Source: Nostoc sp. KVJ3 (GTDB taxonomy: Bacteria > Cyanobacteriota > Cyanobacteriia > Cyanobacteriales > Nostocaceae). Taken from it: a stretch of DNA of 64,000 nt. This document shows, in pieces, positions 1 through 8,903 of this stretch; position 1 is the first letter of the stretch, and every line of letters begins with the position of its first letter. A program made the position numbers and the translations under genes. The notes beneath the pieces are model-generated. The model saw only the letters and a list, made by a program, of their open reading frames with translations. It was not told the DNA's origin and searched no databases. The DNA is taken from NCBI RefSeq assembly GCF_026127265.1, contig NZ_WWFG01000002.1:2046001-2110000 (forward strand), given 5' to 3'.

Positions 1-110
1 AGGCACATTTAGATCCCCCTAACCCCCCTTAAAAAGGGGGGAACCGAATTAAAGTCCCCCTTTTTAAGGGGAGCCACTGCGTTGGGCGGGTTCCCCGACT
101 TGAAGTACGT
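1..110. repeat. dispersed C/G-rich intergenic repeat
   Basis: This stretch is made of facing C-run and G-run blocks around AAAAAGGGGG and CCCCCTTTTTAAGGGG. The same motif recurs near 42000-42090 and 62594-62707, so it is a dispersed intergenic repeat and not coding. Its left boundary may lie outside the window. Confidence 0.55.
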
Positions 111-242
111 GGCGTGGATTTAGTGGGATCTAAAACTTTTGATACCGACAAGAGGACTTTTCAAACATCCTCTTAGACGTACCTCACAAGATGGATTTTT
201 AGTGATTCTAAGGGTAAAGAACTTGGATGAAGAATAGGTTGG

Positions 243-392
243 ATTGAACTAAATGAGCAAGATAGCTTGACTATTGAAGAATTTAAGGAAGCTTTCAAGC
301 AAGCTATTCACAAAGGATTGCAGTTAGGGATTTTTAATTCTTGCGATGGATTGGGATTGGCTAACCAACTTGAAATGGTATTAATTTCATAA
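243..392 (+). pseudogene. relic of a CHAT-domain (caspase-like) protein gene
   Basis: Reading from 243 gives about 49 codons ending at TAA 390-392. They include IELNEQDSLTIEEF and then LQLGIFNSCDGLGLA, the segment around the catalytic cysteine (NSCDG) of cyanobacterial CHAT-domain proteases. Upstream, the frame is lost by stops and only fragments such as VILRVKNLDEE can be read in another frame, so most of the gene is gone. Downstream, the usual continuation after the cysteine motif is replaced by a stop. The family match is recalled from the motif, not from a search. It lies 17 bp before the SPFH gene and is probably not expressed as a functional protein. Confidence 0.6.
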
Positions 393-409
393 AAGCATCT
401 GGGAATCAT

Positions 410-1345
410 GTGATTAAGTATATCGGTCTTAACCACACGAAAAAACTTATGGGCTTTATAGTCTCTCTCTTAACTAGCCTGATTGGAATTCTCGTTTATC
501 TCAATACAGGCAGGATATCTAGCGAAAGGTCACGTTTAGCAATACGCGCAATTACAATATTGATTTGCAGTATTGCAGTACTTAATTCAATGTCCAGACT
601 TTTCATGATTGTACCACCCGGCAATGTCGGTGTAGTCAACTTATTTGGCGAAGTTTCCGAAACTACTCTTAATCCTGGTGTCCACTTGTTGAACCCCTTT
701 AGCAAGGTGCTGAATTTTTCCACTCGCCTTAAGGATGTGAAGGAAAACGTCGATGCAACATCCCAGGAAGGTTTGAGCCTAAATCTTGATGTCAGTCTTC
801 AATACAAACTCGATCCTCAGAAGGCGGCTACAGTATATAAAACCATTGGAACTGATGAAACACAACTGGTAATTTCCAGATTCCGCTCTACTGTTCGCGC
901 CATCACAGCAAATTACCCAGCCAGCGCTATTTACTCTACCAAACGCCAAGAAATCGCCCAAAAAATTGACCAACAACTCACCCAAGAGATACCCGCTTTG
1001 GGTTTCATCGTTGAAGAAGCTCTTTTAAGAAATGTCAAAATGCCTGATACTCTACAAGCCGCAATTCAAAACAAACTCAAGACGGAGCAAGAAAACCAGC
1101 AGATGAAATTTGTTTTAGAAAAAGAGCGTCAAGAGGCAGAACGAAAACGGATTGAAGCTCAAGGCATAGCTGATTCTCAACAAATTATCTCTGGTGGACT
1201 TACTAGCCAAGTGCTACAATTACGAGCGATTGAAGCTACAGAAAAATTAGCTCAATCTAATAATTCTAAGCTTGTAATTATTGGTTCAGAAAAGAGCGGA
1301 GTACCGATTCTGATTCAGCCAGAAACAGGAACATCAAAGCCTTAA
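410..1345 (+). CDS. prohibitin-like SPFH/Band 7 membrane protein
   Basis: The protein has a hydrophobic N-terminus (two possible membrane segments, about residues 12-32 and 44-65), then an SPFH/Band 7 domain (about 65-230, starting near VPPGNVGVVNLFGEV) and an Ala/Glu/Arg-rich coiled coil (about 215-260, KERQEAERKRIEAQG). This is the order expected of prohibitins, which form ring or scaffold assemblies on membranes and often modulate membrane proteases. The first codon is GTG at 410. An internal ATG at 449 (MGFIVSLL) is an equally plausible start, since it would still keep the membrane region. The gene stands alone, convergent with the DUF4058 gene. The family assignment is firm; the physiological role is not known. 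Confidence 0.85.
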   Translation: MIKYIGLNHTKKLMGFIVSLLTSLIGILVYLNTGRISSERSRLAIRAITILICSIAVLNSMSRLFMIVPPGNVGVVNLFGEVSETTLNPGVHLLNPFSKVLNFSTRLKDVKENVDATSQEGLSLNLDVSLQYKLDPQKAATVYKTIGTDETQLVISRFRSTVRAITANYPASAIYSTKRQEIAQKIDQQLTQEIPALGFIVEEALLRNVKMPDTLQAAIQNKLKTEQENQQMKFVLEKERQEAERKRIEAQGIADSQQIISGGLTSQVLQLRAIEATEKLAQSNNSKLVIIGSEKSGVPILIQPETGTSKP

Positions 1346-1383
1346 AATCTCTGTGTTGAACTATTAGTTATCTGTAACTGTAT

Positions 1384-2169
1384 TTAATGTAACCTTTGTT
1401 GTTGCAATAATAGATTTGCCCAAACTGCATCAGCTTCTCCAAGAGACGGAACTGGTTCTTGAGTGTAATCTATAGCCAAATCAAATCCGGCGCGGTCAAA
1501 TAAATCCTGGATTACGCCTTGTAAATTTATTAATGGTTCTGTATCACCTTTACGTAGAGGTAAAAGAAAAGTGGGTATCTGTGCTTGTAAATTGAAAAGA
1601 TATAATTCTGCTTGAGGACGTGATTGACTGCGACTAACCAAAATTCGATAATCTGACTTAATTTGATTGTCCAAAATCGGCATAGGTTCACCGCTACGGA
1701 GCAAGTCTATTTCTACTAGATGAGTGGAACTACCAAATACTTCTTGACGCTTAGTATTGTAAGCTTTTCTACCTTCTCCAGCCCGCTTATTTTTGGGTGA
1801 GAGAAGTTCAATTACTGTCACTACTTCCTGTGTACCTACTTCGCGCACCTCAAGGTAACTTTCCCGCACTTCCTCTGGAATCGGGATATTAACTGTTATC
1901 GGTTTACTAGGTGTTGAAACCACTGCAAGATTAGATGGTTCTTTCTCTATAGCTTTTGAATATCGTCCTATGGTTACATCTGGTATACCAACTAAAACAG
2001 AATTGCTATCTGTTATTTGATATACCCGTTTTTCAATTGCGATTCTATATTTTGGCCGTAATTGTGGGATTAATAACTCAGCAATAAAAGTAATAATCCA
2101 ATGATGAACTTCCGGCCATAATTGGGGATTTTCTAGATAGGGATTCATCCCTGGAAAGGGTGAGGGCAT
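1384..2169 (-). CDS. DUF4058 family protein
   Basis: The N-terminus MPSPFPGMNPYLE followed by W.EVHHW is the hallmark of DUF4058, a family abundant in cyanobacteria and often present in many copies per genome. The central part holds IELLSPKNKRAGEGRKAY, the most conserved block, with acidic and lysine residues reminiscent of PD-(D/E)XK-type or Uma2-like folds; that resemblance is an inference. The length (261 residues) is normal for the family. No membrane segment or signal peptide is seen. The function is unknown. It is convergent with the SPFH gene and is not obviously in an operon. Confidence 0.88.
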   Translation of the reverse strand: MPSPFPGMNPYLENPQLWPEVHHWIITFIAELLIPQLRPKYRIAIEKRVYQITDSNSVLVGIPDVTIGRYSKAIEKEPSNLAVVSTPSKPITVNIPIPEEVRESYLEVREVGTQEVVTVIELLSPKNKRAGEGRKAYNTKRQEVFGSSTHLVEIDLLRSGEPMPILDNQIKSDYRILVSRSQSRPQAELYLFNLQAQIPTFLLPLRKGDTEPLINLQGVIQDLFDRAGFDLAIDYTQEPVPSLGEADAVWANLLLQQQRLH

Positions 2170-2260
2170 AAGCTTGACAAGACAAAATTCTTATTGTTTA
2201 TCCTAGCAATCTGCGATCGCGTAAAATTTTTATAATCAAACAAAAGTTTTTACTGTCAAT

Positions 2261-2446
2261 ATGACTAATACACAAGCTTGGTATATTGTCAAGCATTCTA
2301 CTGGTAATTGCGAAATAGTCCCCAACGAAGAAGTTGAGGAGGACAATCTAGAGATTATAGAACAGTGGGGGCCGTTTGCTTCCCAAGGAGAAGCGATCGC
2401 TCGGCGTGTTGGACTTATTAGGGCTGGAAAGTGCCAACCAGTTTAA
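2261..2446 (+). CDS. small conserved cyanobacterial protein
   Basis: This 61-residue protein reads smoothly from ATG to TAA, with AWYIVKHSTGNCEIV, an acidic middle (EEVEEDNLEIIEQW) and a conserved-looking end (EAIARRVGLIRAGKCQP). I recall near-identical small proteins in other Nostoc genomes that databases sometimes label as DDE-transposase related, but nothing in the sequence resembles a transposase catalytic domain. No signal peptide or membrane segment is present. A perfect palindrome follows the stop codon by one base and may end the transcript. Function unknown. Confidence 0.65.
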   Translation: MTNTQAWYIVKHSTGNCEIVPNEEVEEDNLEIIEQWGPFASQGEAIARRVGLIRAGKCQPV

Positions 2447-2447
2447 C

Positions 2448-2475
2448 GTAGAGACGCGATTAATCGCGTCTCTAC
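2448..2475. repeat. perfect 14+14 palindrome of the GAGACGCGATTAATCGCGTCTC type
   Basis: Two 14-base arms meet with no spacer, immediately after the stop of the small gene ending at 2446. Variants of the same palindrome appear at 31101 and 41212 and inside the MITE at 22098-22230, so it is a dispersed repeat. It could also act as a transcript 3' hairpin. Confidence 0.65.
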
Positions 2476-2544
2476 AAGAGTTAGGAGTTAACAATGATGG
2501 TTTTCATTCCTAACTCCTCACTATTCACCCTTAACTTTATTCGT

Positions 2545-3828
2545 TCATTTTTCTGCTGTGGTTGTGCCGTTAACAGCGATTTTTTTACCAATCACTTCCA
2601 CTGCTTTCGCAAATTGGGGGTCTGCTAGGGTAGCGAGTTTGTCACGTCCATGCAGCCATAATTCCTGCATCTGCTCTTTGGTTAACTCTACCTTCACGTC
2701 TGGATTAATACCTTTATGATTAATATCCGTACCGTTGGGGGTATAGTAATGAGCAATTGTGACTGCCAATCCTGAGCCATCTTCCAAGGGACGTACCGAT
2801 TGCACTAAACCCTTACCAAAGGTTTGAGTGCCAACCAAAGTAGCGCGCTTGTTGTCCTTCAAAGCCCCGGAAAGGATTTCACTGGCACTAGCTGAACCTT
2901 TATCTACTAGCACCACCAAAGGTTTATTCGTTAAGGCGCGTCCGTTTGCCTCTTCTTTTTCCGCCTCTCCTTGGCGTTCAACGGTGGAGACAATCTTACC
3001 TTTATTTATCCACATCCGGGCAATGTCTACACTGGAGAACAGTAAGCCACCCGGATTCCCACGTAGATCGAGAATATATCCAGCTACCTTTTTGCTTTCT
3101 AAATCCTTGATAGCTACCTGCATTTCTTTACCAGCATTAGCGCTGAACTGGTTGAGGCGAATGTAGCCAAGATTACCTGCCGGAGTTTGCTTTTGGGAAT
3201 ATTTAACTGGATGAATTTCAATCCGCGCCCGTTTGATATTAAATTCTTTTGTCTGACCGTCGCGCTGAATCGTTAGGCTGACTTGCGTTCCGGCTTCACC
3301 TCGAATTAGAGATACTGCTTGATTAGTATCCATTCCCTTGGTGCTTTTGTCGTTGATTTTGAGGATGATATCTTTTGCCAAAACACCAGCTTTAAATGCT
3401 GGTGTGTCTTCGATTGGCGCAATTACAACCAATTGCTTGGTTTTTTCATCCTGACTAATGGTGATCCCAATCCCTGTAAGTTCTCCAGAAGTATCTACTT
3501 GCATACTCTTAAATTCTTCTGGATCCATAAATCGGGTGTATGGATCTTGTAACTTTTTCAGCATTTCCCGAATGGACTTATACGCTTCCTGCTGATTACT
3601 GTAGGACTTGCTTAAGTACTCCTTACGAACAGCCTGCCAATCTAGCTGATTAAAAGTACCGTCTACATATTGGCGTTGAACAATTTGCCAAACTTCATCT
3701 ACTAATTCCTTGGGACTTGCTTTAAATAAAGCCTGACCTCGCGAGTGAATGCCAAGGCTAGTAACTGCGATCGTGGAGAGTGTCACTGCCGTAGCACCCA
3801 AAACAAGCCTACTTTTTGTAATCACCAT
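2545..3828 (-). CDS. ctpC: C-terminal processing peptidase, S41 family
   Basis: This is a 427-residue serine protease of the Prc/Ctp group. After an N-terminal membrane or signal segment (about 8-27), there is a helical region, a PDZ domain (about 100-190, with GELTGIGI and AGVLAKDIIL), and the S41 catalytic domain. The active site is visible: the serine in KGSASASEIL (about residue 314) and the lysine in TFGKGLVQS (about 339). In cyanobacteria, CtpA trims the D1 precursor, while CtpB and CtpC are paralogues with less defined roles. The N-terminus MVITKSRLVLGATAVTL and overall form remind me of CtpC (slr1751 type), so the paralogue letter is tentative. It is transcribed alone. Confidence 0.9.
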   Translation of the reverse strand: MVITKSRLVLGATAVTLSTIAVTSLGIHSRGQALFKASPKELVDEVWQIVQRQYVDGTFNQLDWQAVRKEYLSKSYSNQQEAYKSIREMLKKLQDPYTRFMDPEEFKSMQVDTSGELTGIGITISQDEKTKQLVVIAPIEDTPAFKAGVLAKDIILKINDKSTKGMDTNQAVSLIRGEAGTQVSLTIQRDGQTKEFNIKRARIEIHPVKYSQKQTPAGNLGYIRLNQFSANAGKEMQVAIKDLESKKVAGYILDLRGNPGGLLFSSVDIARMWINKGKIVSTVERQGEAEKEEANGRALTNKPLVVLVDKGSASASEILSGALKDNKRATLVGTQTFGKGLVQSVRPLEDGSGLAVTIAHYYTPNGTDINHKGINPDVKVELTKEQMQELWLHGRDKLATLADPQFAKAVEVIGKKIAVNGTTTAEK

Positions 3829-4038
3829 AATGACAGCTGGTCAGAGGGAAAATATATAGTCAGTATGCTCAATCTAACACAGGCTACTACTGTACAGACC
3901 GAGTATGTATTCCTAGTTTAAACAAAATACTTGACAATCCGGCGACCTTGTTCTCATCAATACAAAAGTTTTAAGAATTTGGAATTGGGCATTGGGCATT
4001 AGGCATTAGTTCTTCCCTTGCCCCCTGCCCCTACCCTC

Positions 4039-5265
4039 TTACGGTTCTACCCAGCGTTCATCTGACTTAATGAGGTTAATTAATTCCTCTACGCCTTTAT
4101 CTTCTGGGACTTTTTTAATTTCTTCTCGGCCACGATACAAAGAAATGTAACCAGGCGTTTTGCCAACATAACCATAGTCGGCATCCGCCATTTCTCCTGG
4201 GCCATTGACAATGCAACCCATAACTGCAATGTCTAACCCAGTTAGGTGTTTAGTGGCTTCTCGGACTTTGTGCAGCACTTCTTCTAGGTTGAACAAAGTG
4301 CGTCCACAAGAAGGACAAGCGACATATTCCACCATCGTTTTTCGCAATCCCAAAGCTTGGAGAATGCTGTAGCAGACGGGAATTTCTTTTTCTGGTGCTT
4401 CTGTCAGTGAGACGCGAATTGTATCGCCAATGCCGTCAGCAAGTAAGGTAGCAATACCAGCTGTGGATTTAATTCGCCCGTATTCGCCATCACCGGCTTC
4501 AGTAACGCCTAAATGTAGCGGATAATCCATGCCCAGTTCATCCATGCGCTTGGCGATGAGGCGATAGGCGGCTAGCATCACCGGGACTCGCGAGGCTTTC
4601 ATGGAAATTACTAAGTTGCGAAAATCCAAGGATTCACAAATGCGAATGAATTCTATGGCAGATTCCACCATGCCTTCTGGGGTGTCACCATAGGTAAATA
4701 ACATTCTCTCAGCGAGGGAACCATGATTTACCCCAATTCGCATTGATTTGCCTTGATCTCGCAAAGAAACTACTAGAGGTTCTAGGGTTTCGCGGATTTT
4801 TTCGCCAATTTCGTCAAATTCGGATTGAGTATACTCGGTTCGGTTGACGTTGGGCTTTTCAAAGACATACAATCCTGGATTTATCCGCACTTTTTCTATA
4901 TGCTTGGAGACTTCCAGGGCAATTTTTAGCCCATTGTGATGGACATCAGCCACAACTGGCACGTCTTGGTAAGTCTTTATTAATTTTTGTTTAATTTCTG
5001 CTAAAGCTTTAGCATGAGCCATACTCGGCACTGTGACACGGACAATTTCGCAGCCAATTTCGTGCAGACGACGAATACCAGCTACGGAACCATCAATATC
5101 AAGAGTGTCTTCGTTAATCATGGACTGCACTACAACAGGGTAGCCGCCGCCAATGATGACATTTCCTACCTTTACGGGACGGGTTTTACGCCGCTTGATA
5201 GTTGTATCAAAGGTAGGTTGGCTGGATGTAGTATTTGAAGTATCTACTATGGGCAGAGTTTGCAT
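4039..5265 (-). CDS. ispG: (E)-4-hydroxy-3-methylbut-2-enyl-diphosphate synthase (GcpE/IspG)
   Basis: This iron-sulfur enzyme converts 2-C-methyl-erythritol-2,4-cyclodiphosphate to HMBPP, the penultimate step of the MEP isoprenoid pathway; cyanobacterial forms take electrons from ferredoxin. Conserved blocks are visible: RKTRPVKVGNVIIGG, VVVQSMINEDT, MRIGVNHGSL, and the C-terminal cluster-binding cysteines in CPSCGRTLF and MGCIVNGPGEM. The open frame extends upstream to 5358, but the ATG at 5265 gives 408 residues, which fits the usual length and start (MQTLP), so I chose it. dxs of the same pathway lies at 19844-21751, far away and in the same orientation. Confidence 0.95.
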   Translation of the reverse strand: MQTLPIVDTSNTTSSQPTFDTTIKRRKTRPVKVGNVIIGGGYPVVVQSMINEDTLDIDGSVAGIRRLHEIGCEIVRVTVPSMAHAKALAEIKQKLIKTYQDVPVVADVHHNGLKIALEVSKHIEKVRINPGLYVFEKPNVNRTEYTQSEFDEIGEKIRETLEPLVVSLRDQGKSMRIGVNHGSLAERMLFTYGDTPEGMVESAIEFIRICESLDFRNLVISMKASRVPVMLAAYRLIAKRMDELGMDYPLHLGVTEAGDGEYGRIKSTAGIATLLADGIGDTIRVSLTEAPEKEIPVCYSILQALGLRKTMVEYVACPSCGRTLFNLEEVLHKVREATKHLTGLDIAVMGCIVNGPGEMADADYGYVGKTPGYISLYRGREEIKKVPEDKGVEELINLIKSDERWVEP

Positions 5266-5840
5266 AACCTGATTAGGTAAATTTGCTGTCGTTAAAAATA
5301 TCAGATTTGATAAATCTCTGTTTCCCAGATTGCCACAGCTAGGGACTCTTTTGGACAATTAGGCAGAAAAAAAGGAGAATGAGTCAGGCAAAGAATTAAA
5401 AACTCTTCTAACTGGGTAGCGTTAGTGTTCAGTAAAAAGGTTTAATGAAGCGATCGCTCATTTGCAGACAATCGTTGGTTGTGTTCATCGATATTTATTG
5501 CACCAATCAAATAAAAATTTCCACTTTGCTTTTACATACTGGCATCGAATAAAACAATTACCTTATGTGTATGTTACCGTAGTTTGTGGTTCAATTACAT
5601 GAAAATTGCTGTAAGTAGTTTATGAGATCAGAACTGCCACTAATTACAAGCGATCGCCTATTATTGCGAGTGGCGATTCATGAAGATATACCCCAAATTC
5701 TTAAATACTTCATTTATAACAAAACTTATCTCACTCCATTTTACCCTTTATGGGCAGATGGTTTTTTCAGTGAAGAATATTGGCAGTATCAGATAGAAAA
5801 TAGTTTTTTAGAATTTATTAATGGGCAATCATTAAAGCTA

Positions 5841-6870
5841 TAGCGTTTACCAGTCTAATGAAGTACACTAATTAAAATAAATCAGTGTATCTACTCAAGG
5901 GTAAAAATGAAACCATATTCCCTCGACTTTCGCCAAAAAATATTTGATACATACTTGTCAGGTGGAATATCACAACGTCAATTAGCAAACAAATTTTGTG
6001 TCAGTTTAGGTTTTATTGAGAAATTACTAAAGCAATATAGAGAAACAGCAAGTATAGCTCCTAAAGTTAGGACAAAACAAACTCCTCCAAAGCTCAACGA
6101 AGAACAAATTAAGATTCTTGAAGAAATAGTTGAAGCTAAGAATGATTCGACTTTATCAGAAATTCGCTCAGAACTCAAAGAAAAAACAGGAATAACAATT
6201 GGTATATCTACAGTAGACAGGATGTTACAGAGGATAGAGATAAGCCTAAAAAAAAACATTGCACGCCGCAGAAAAACAGACTGAAAGAGTTCAATTATTA
6301 AGAGTACAGTTCTGGCTTCAACTTCATGGGATACCGGCGGAAAACCTTGTATTTCTTGACGAAGCAGGAGCTAATCTATCTTTAATAAGACACTCCGCTC
6401 GTTCTAAAAAAGGTAAAAGAGCGCATGGCTCACGACCTCAAAAACGCTGTAAAAATGTCTCCATAATTGGAGCGATTGCTCTCAAAGGCGTGATTAGTCA
6501 ATATAGTATTTTAGGAGCATCTGACAGGCTGACATTTGAGGCTTACATTTCTCAAAAATTAGTTCCAAAGCTGTGGGAAGGCGCTTGTGTAATCATGGAT
6601 AATTGTTCAATTCATAAAGGTGGAGATATTGAGAAATTAATCGAATCTGCTGGAGCTAAATTGATTTATTTGCCACCATATTCTCCTGATTTTTCACCAA
6701 TTGAAACCTGTTGGTCAAAAATTAAAAGTTTACTACGTTCTCTTGAAGCTAGAAGTTATCCAGACTTAGCAAAAGCAATTGAAAGTGCTTTTAATCAAGT
6801 CTCGTTAAATGATATTTATAATTGGTTTACCCATTCTTGTTACTGTACTTCACTAGACTGAGAAACGCTA
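5841..6870 (+). mobile_element. IS630/Tc1-mariner family insertion sequence with TA target duplication
   Basis: The element is 1030 bp, bounded by imperfect inverted repeats about 30 bp long. The left end starts TAGCGTTTACCAGTCTAATG, and the reverse complement of the right end starts TAGCGTTTCTCAGTCTAGTG. TA lies on both sides (5839-5840 and 6871-6872), as expected for IS630. It carries one transposase in two overlapping frames. It disrupts a GNAT gene, and exact removal restores that gene. Confidence 0.92.
5907..6861 (+). CDS. IS630 family transposase, two frames joined by a predicted frameshift
   Basis: The first frame (5907-6284) encodes the DNA-binding part, with a helix-turn-helix near its start (LSGGISQRQLANKFCVSLG) and a second HTH. 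The second frame (up to TGA at 6859-6861) encodes the DDE catalytic domain: FLDEAGANLS (first Asp), VIMDNCSIHKG (second Asp) and SPDFSPIETCWSKIK (Glu). The frames overlap at a run of nine A residues (6248-6256). Joining needs a +1 shift, or loss of one A by transcriptional slippage, giving about 317 residues, a normal IS630 length. Split transposases at A-runs are common in this family, so this may be programmed. A simple inactivating mutation is the alternative. Confidence 0.85.
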
Positions 6871-7229
6871 TATTTATTTTTACTAAAAAAAATCCCACTG
6901 TAATTATTGGAACTATCAATTTTAGTAATTTTGTTCGAGGAGCCGCTCATTTTTGCTATGTGGGATATAGCCTTGCTGAAAATAAACAAGGCAAAGGATA
7001 TATGACAGAAGGACTAAAAGCGGCAACTCAATATCTCTTTCAAGAATTAAATTTTCACCGAGTCATGGCTAATTATATGCCTCATAATCGACGCAGTGGC
7101 AATGTCCTAAAAAGACTCGGTTTTGTTATTGAAGGATATGCTAGAGACTATTTACTAATTAATGGGCAATGGGAAGATCATATTATGACGAGTCTTACAA
7201 ATCTTAACTGGCAACCACCAAAGTTTTAA

Positions 7230-7638
7230 GTAGCTATTTCTCTAAAAAAGTGACGAAGTTTGTGTTAATTTATAATATCCTATCTTGTATTTTTAGCCAA
7301 AAAAAACCAAGATTTATTTAACATAAAGAATTAGGCTTTTTGGAAGCATTTAAAATTAACAGATAGAATTTTATAAGATTTATTAGAATTTGAAGTATAC
7401 TGAACACAAACTTATTTAAATAAATTGATTGTCTGTGTATTGCATTCATTCATATACGTCTAATTAAAAATTTCATCCATTAGTTTACAACATCTATAGA
7501 TTCACGGTAAATCCATAATAAATACACAACAACTCCACACTTAAATGCGATAGTAATTCTCTGTTCACTATCTGGCTCAGTTATCAAGCTTTAATTGAGC
7601 CAATGTGTCCAATTTAGATGATTGAGGAGTTTTTTAAA
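7230..7638. other. gene-free AT-rich stretch
   Basis: About 400 bp between the GNAT remnant and the Spy-like gene. It is AT-rich, with stops in all frames. I see no convincing RNA, terminator or repeat; the promoter of the next gene presumably lies here. Confidence 0.4.
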
Positions 7639-8094
7639 ATGTCCATTAATTCTATAAAGCGCTTATCTGTCTTTTCTACAATCTTCGCTTTTGCTACCAT
7701 CTTGCACGGAGTTGTTTTGGCCGCACCAGTTCCAAGTTCCCCCACTACACCAGCCTCAAAAACTCAGAATAGTCTTGTATCACACCAAACAACCAAACTC
7801 ACAAAGGAACAACGGCTACAAATCCAATTGGCTCGCCAGCAAAGAGATAAGAAAATTGAGGCTTTATTAAACCCGTCCCAAACTACTAAATTTAAGGCAG
7901 CCCTACAATCACGTCAGAGAATCAGAATAGTGTTAAAATCTTTGGGTTTAAATCAAGAACAACAAAAACAAGTTCAATCAATTTTGCAAACGTATAGCCA
8001 GCAAGTTAAACAAATTCTATCTTCACAGGCATCAAAACCAACATCAAACTCAGTGGGAATTACTTCACCAACATCACAAGCAATTAAAAAGTAA
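7639..8094 (+). CDS. secreted Spy/CpxP-like (LTxxQ) small protein
   Basis: The ATG at 7639 is preceded by GAGGAG at a suitable distance, so I prefer it to the upstream start at 7618. The product (151 residues) begins with a signal peptide (about 1-28, ending VVLAAP) and a Pro/Thr/Ser linker. It then has a Gln/Lys-rich helical part with two LTxxQ-like motifs (LTKEQRLQIQ and LGLNQEQQKQVQSIL), characteristic of the Spy/CpxP family of periplasmic chaperone or stress-sensing proteins. The tail is low-complexity Ser/Thr/Pro. Assignment rests on the motifs and overall shape. It is convergent with the SMI1/KNR4 gene. Confidence 0.6.
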   Translation: MSINSIKRLSVFSTIFAFATILHGVVLAAPVPSSPTTPASKTQNSLVSHQTTKLTKEQRLQIQLARQQRDKKIEALLNPSQTTKFKAALQSRQRIRIVLKSLGLNQEQQKQVQSILQTYSQQVKQILSSQASKPTSNSVGITSPTSQAIKK

Positions 8095-8121
8095 AAAATT
8101 CATTTTTTCTTTAATTTAAAA

Positions 8122-8781
8122 TTAAGTTTCCGAAGACTGGCGGATTTGATGCAAACTTCGCTTAAGCCAGTCTTCATACCAATCATAAAAACTCAAAGCC
8201 TCCTCTTGGTTGCTATTTGAGTGAGAATCATCAGAGTCGGTATCATGGAAAAAACTACAAAAACCCAAAGAAGCAGGATATATCCCATTATCATTAGTAC
8301 GGTCATCTATCCAGATTTTTCCTGACTGCTCGCCGGTAACTACTAGTATCGCATCAATTCCACAACCATAAGTTGTAACGGTAAGAGTACCCTGGATAAA
8401 CTTATTGTCGAAGTAAGCATTACTTCTATTATTGACAATCAAATCCAAATCATTCCACGCTTCTGTTAAAGTAAATGGTGTGGAGAGAATTTCGTAGTTC
8501 TCTTGGTATATTTTTTCTGGGATGATATCTTTATATTCACTTCCCGATAGTCCAGATAATCCGTATCCTGGCCCAGCACCTCCATTGCCAATTTCTAAGA
8601 GAAAGTTTTTATATTCACTTGGTAGCGTAATATTGTATCTAGATTCAAACACTTGAATATCTTTGTGACTCAAGCAAGGTTTTAATTGATATTGGTGTGA
8701 TTCTGAACCAAAAACCTCAAATGTAGCGTCTAAAATAGCTAATTGAGTTAAATTTTTCTTTAATTGCAAAACTTTATTCAT
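8122..8781 (-). CDS. SMI1/KNR4 (SUKH) family protein
   Basis: The core segment IQVFESRYNITLPSEYKNFL followed by LEIGNGGAGPGYGL is the signature of the SMI1/KNR4 or SUKH-1 fold. In bacteria these proteins are often immunity proteins of polymorphic toxins, although many stand alone. The C-terminal half contains a glycine- and aspartate-rich part (GCGIDAILVVTGEQSGKIW) consistent with the rest of the domain. There is no signal peptide; length 219 residues. No toxin gene is adjacent, so the immunity role is only a possibility from the family. Confidence 0.8.
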   Translation of the reverse strand: MNKVLQLKKNLTQLAILDATFEVFGSESHQYQLKPCLSHKDIQVFESRYNITLPSEYKNFLLEIGNGGAGPGYGLSGLSGSEYKDIIPEKIYQENYEILSTPFTLTEAWNDLDLIVNNRSNAYFDNKFIQGTLTVTTYGCGIDAILVVTGEQSGKIWIDDRTNDNGIYPASLGFCSFFHDTDSDDSHSNSNQEEALSFYDWYEDWLKRSLHQIRQSSET

Positions 8782-8903
8782 TACCTGCTCTAGATTTTGA
8801 TGGTAGCGCTGCCATATTTTAGATATGGGTCGCTTTTTGCGTCTATGCTGATGCTGAAGCCAGAGGTAGTATTAAGGGAAGAATGAATTAAGCTTTGCTC
8901 GTA

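Larger units (their letters stand above)
5622..7229 (+). pseudogene. GNAT (RimJ/RimL-type) acetyltransferase gene split by an IS630 insertion
   Basis: The first part (5622-5840, 73 codons) encodes the N-terminus of a RimJ/RimL-like N-acetyltransferase (LITSDRLLLRVAIHEDI). The rest resumes at 6873 with FIFTKKNP, then the acetyl-CoA binding region (GYSLAENKQGKGYMTEGLK) and the C-terminal HRVMANYMPHNRRSGNVLKRLGF. Removing 5841-6872 (1032 bp, the IS630 element plus one TA) restores a single frame of 191 residues, the usual length for this family. The insertion is therefore precise and probably recent. The 3' fragment could still be translated from an internal start, but it lacks the N-terminal strand and helix needed for activity. 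The substrate is unknown. Confidence 0.85.

Noticed and set aside
2545..3828. CtpC as the dedicated processor of the D1 protein encoded at 36483
   Set aside because: D1 maturation is the established role of CtpA; this protein looks like the CtpC paralogue, and the two genes are 33 kb apart.
8122..8781. SMI1/KNR4 gene as immunity partner of the DUF4157 toxin
   Set aside because: They are 45 kb apart with no shared context; pairing is unsupported.
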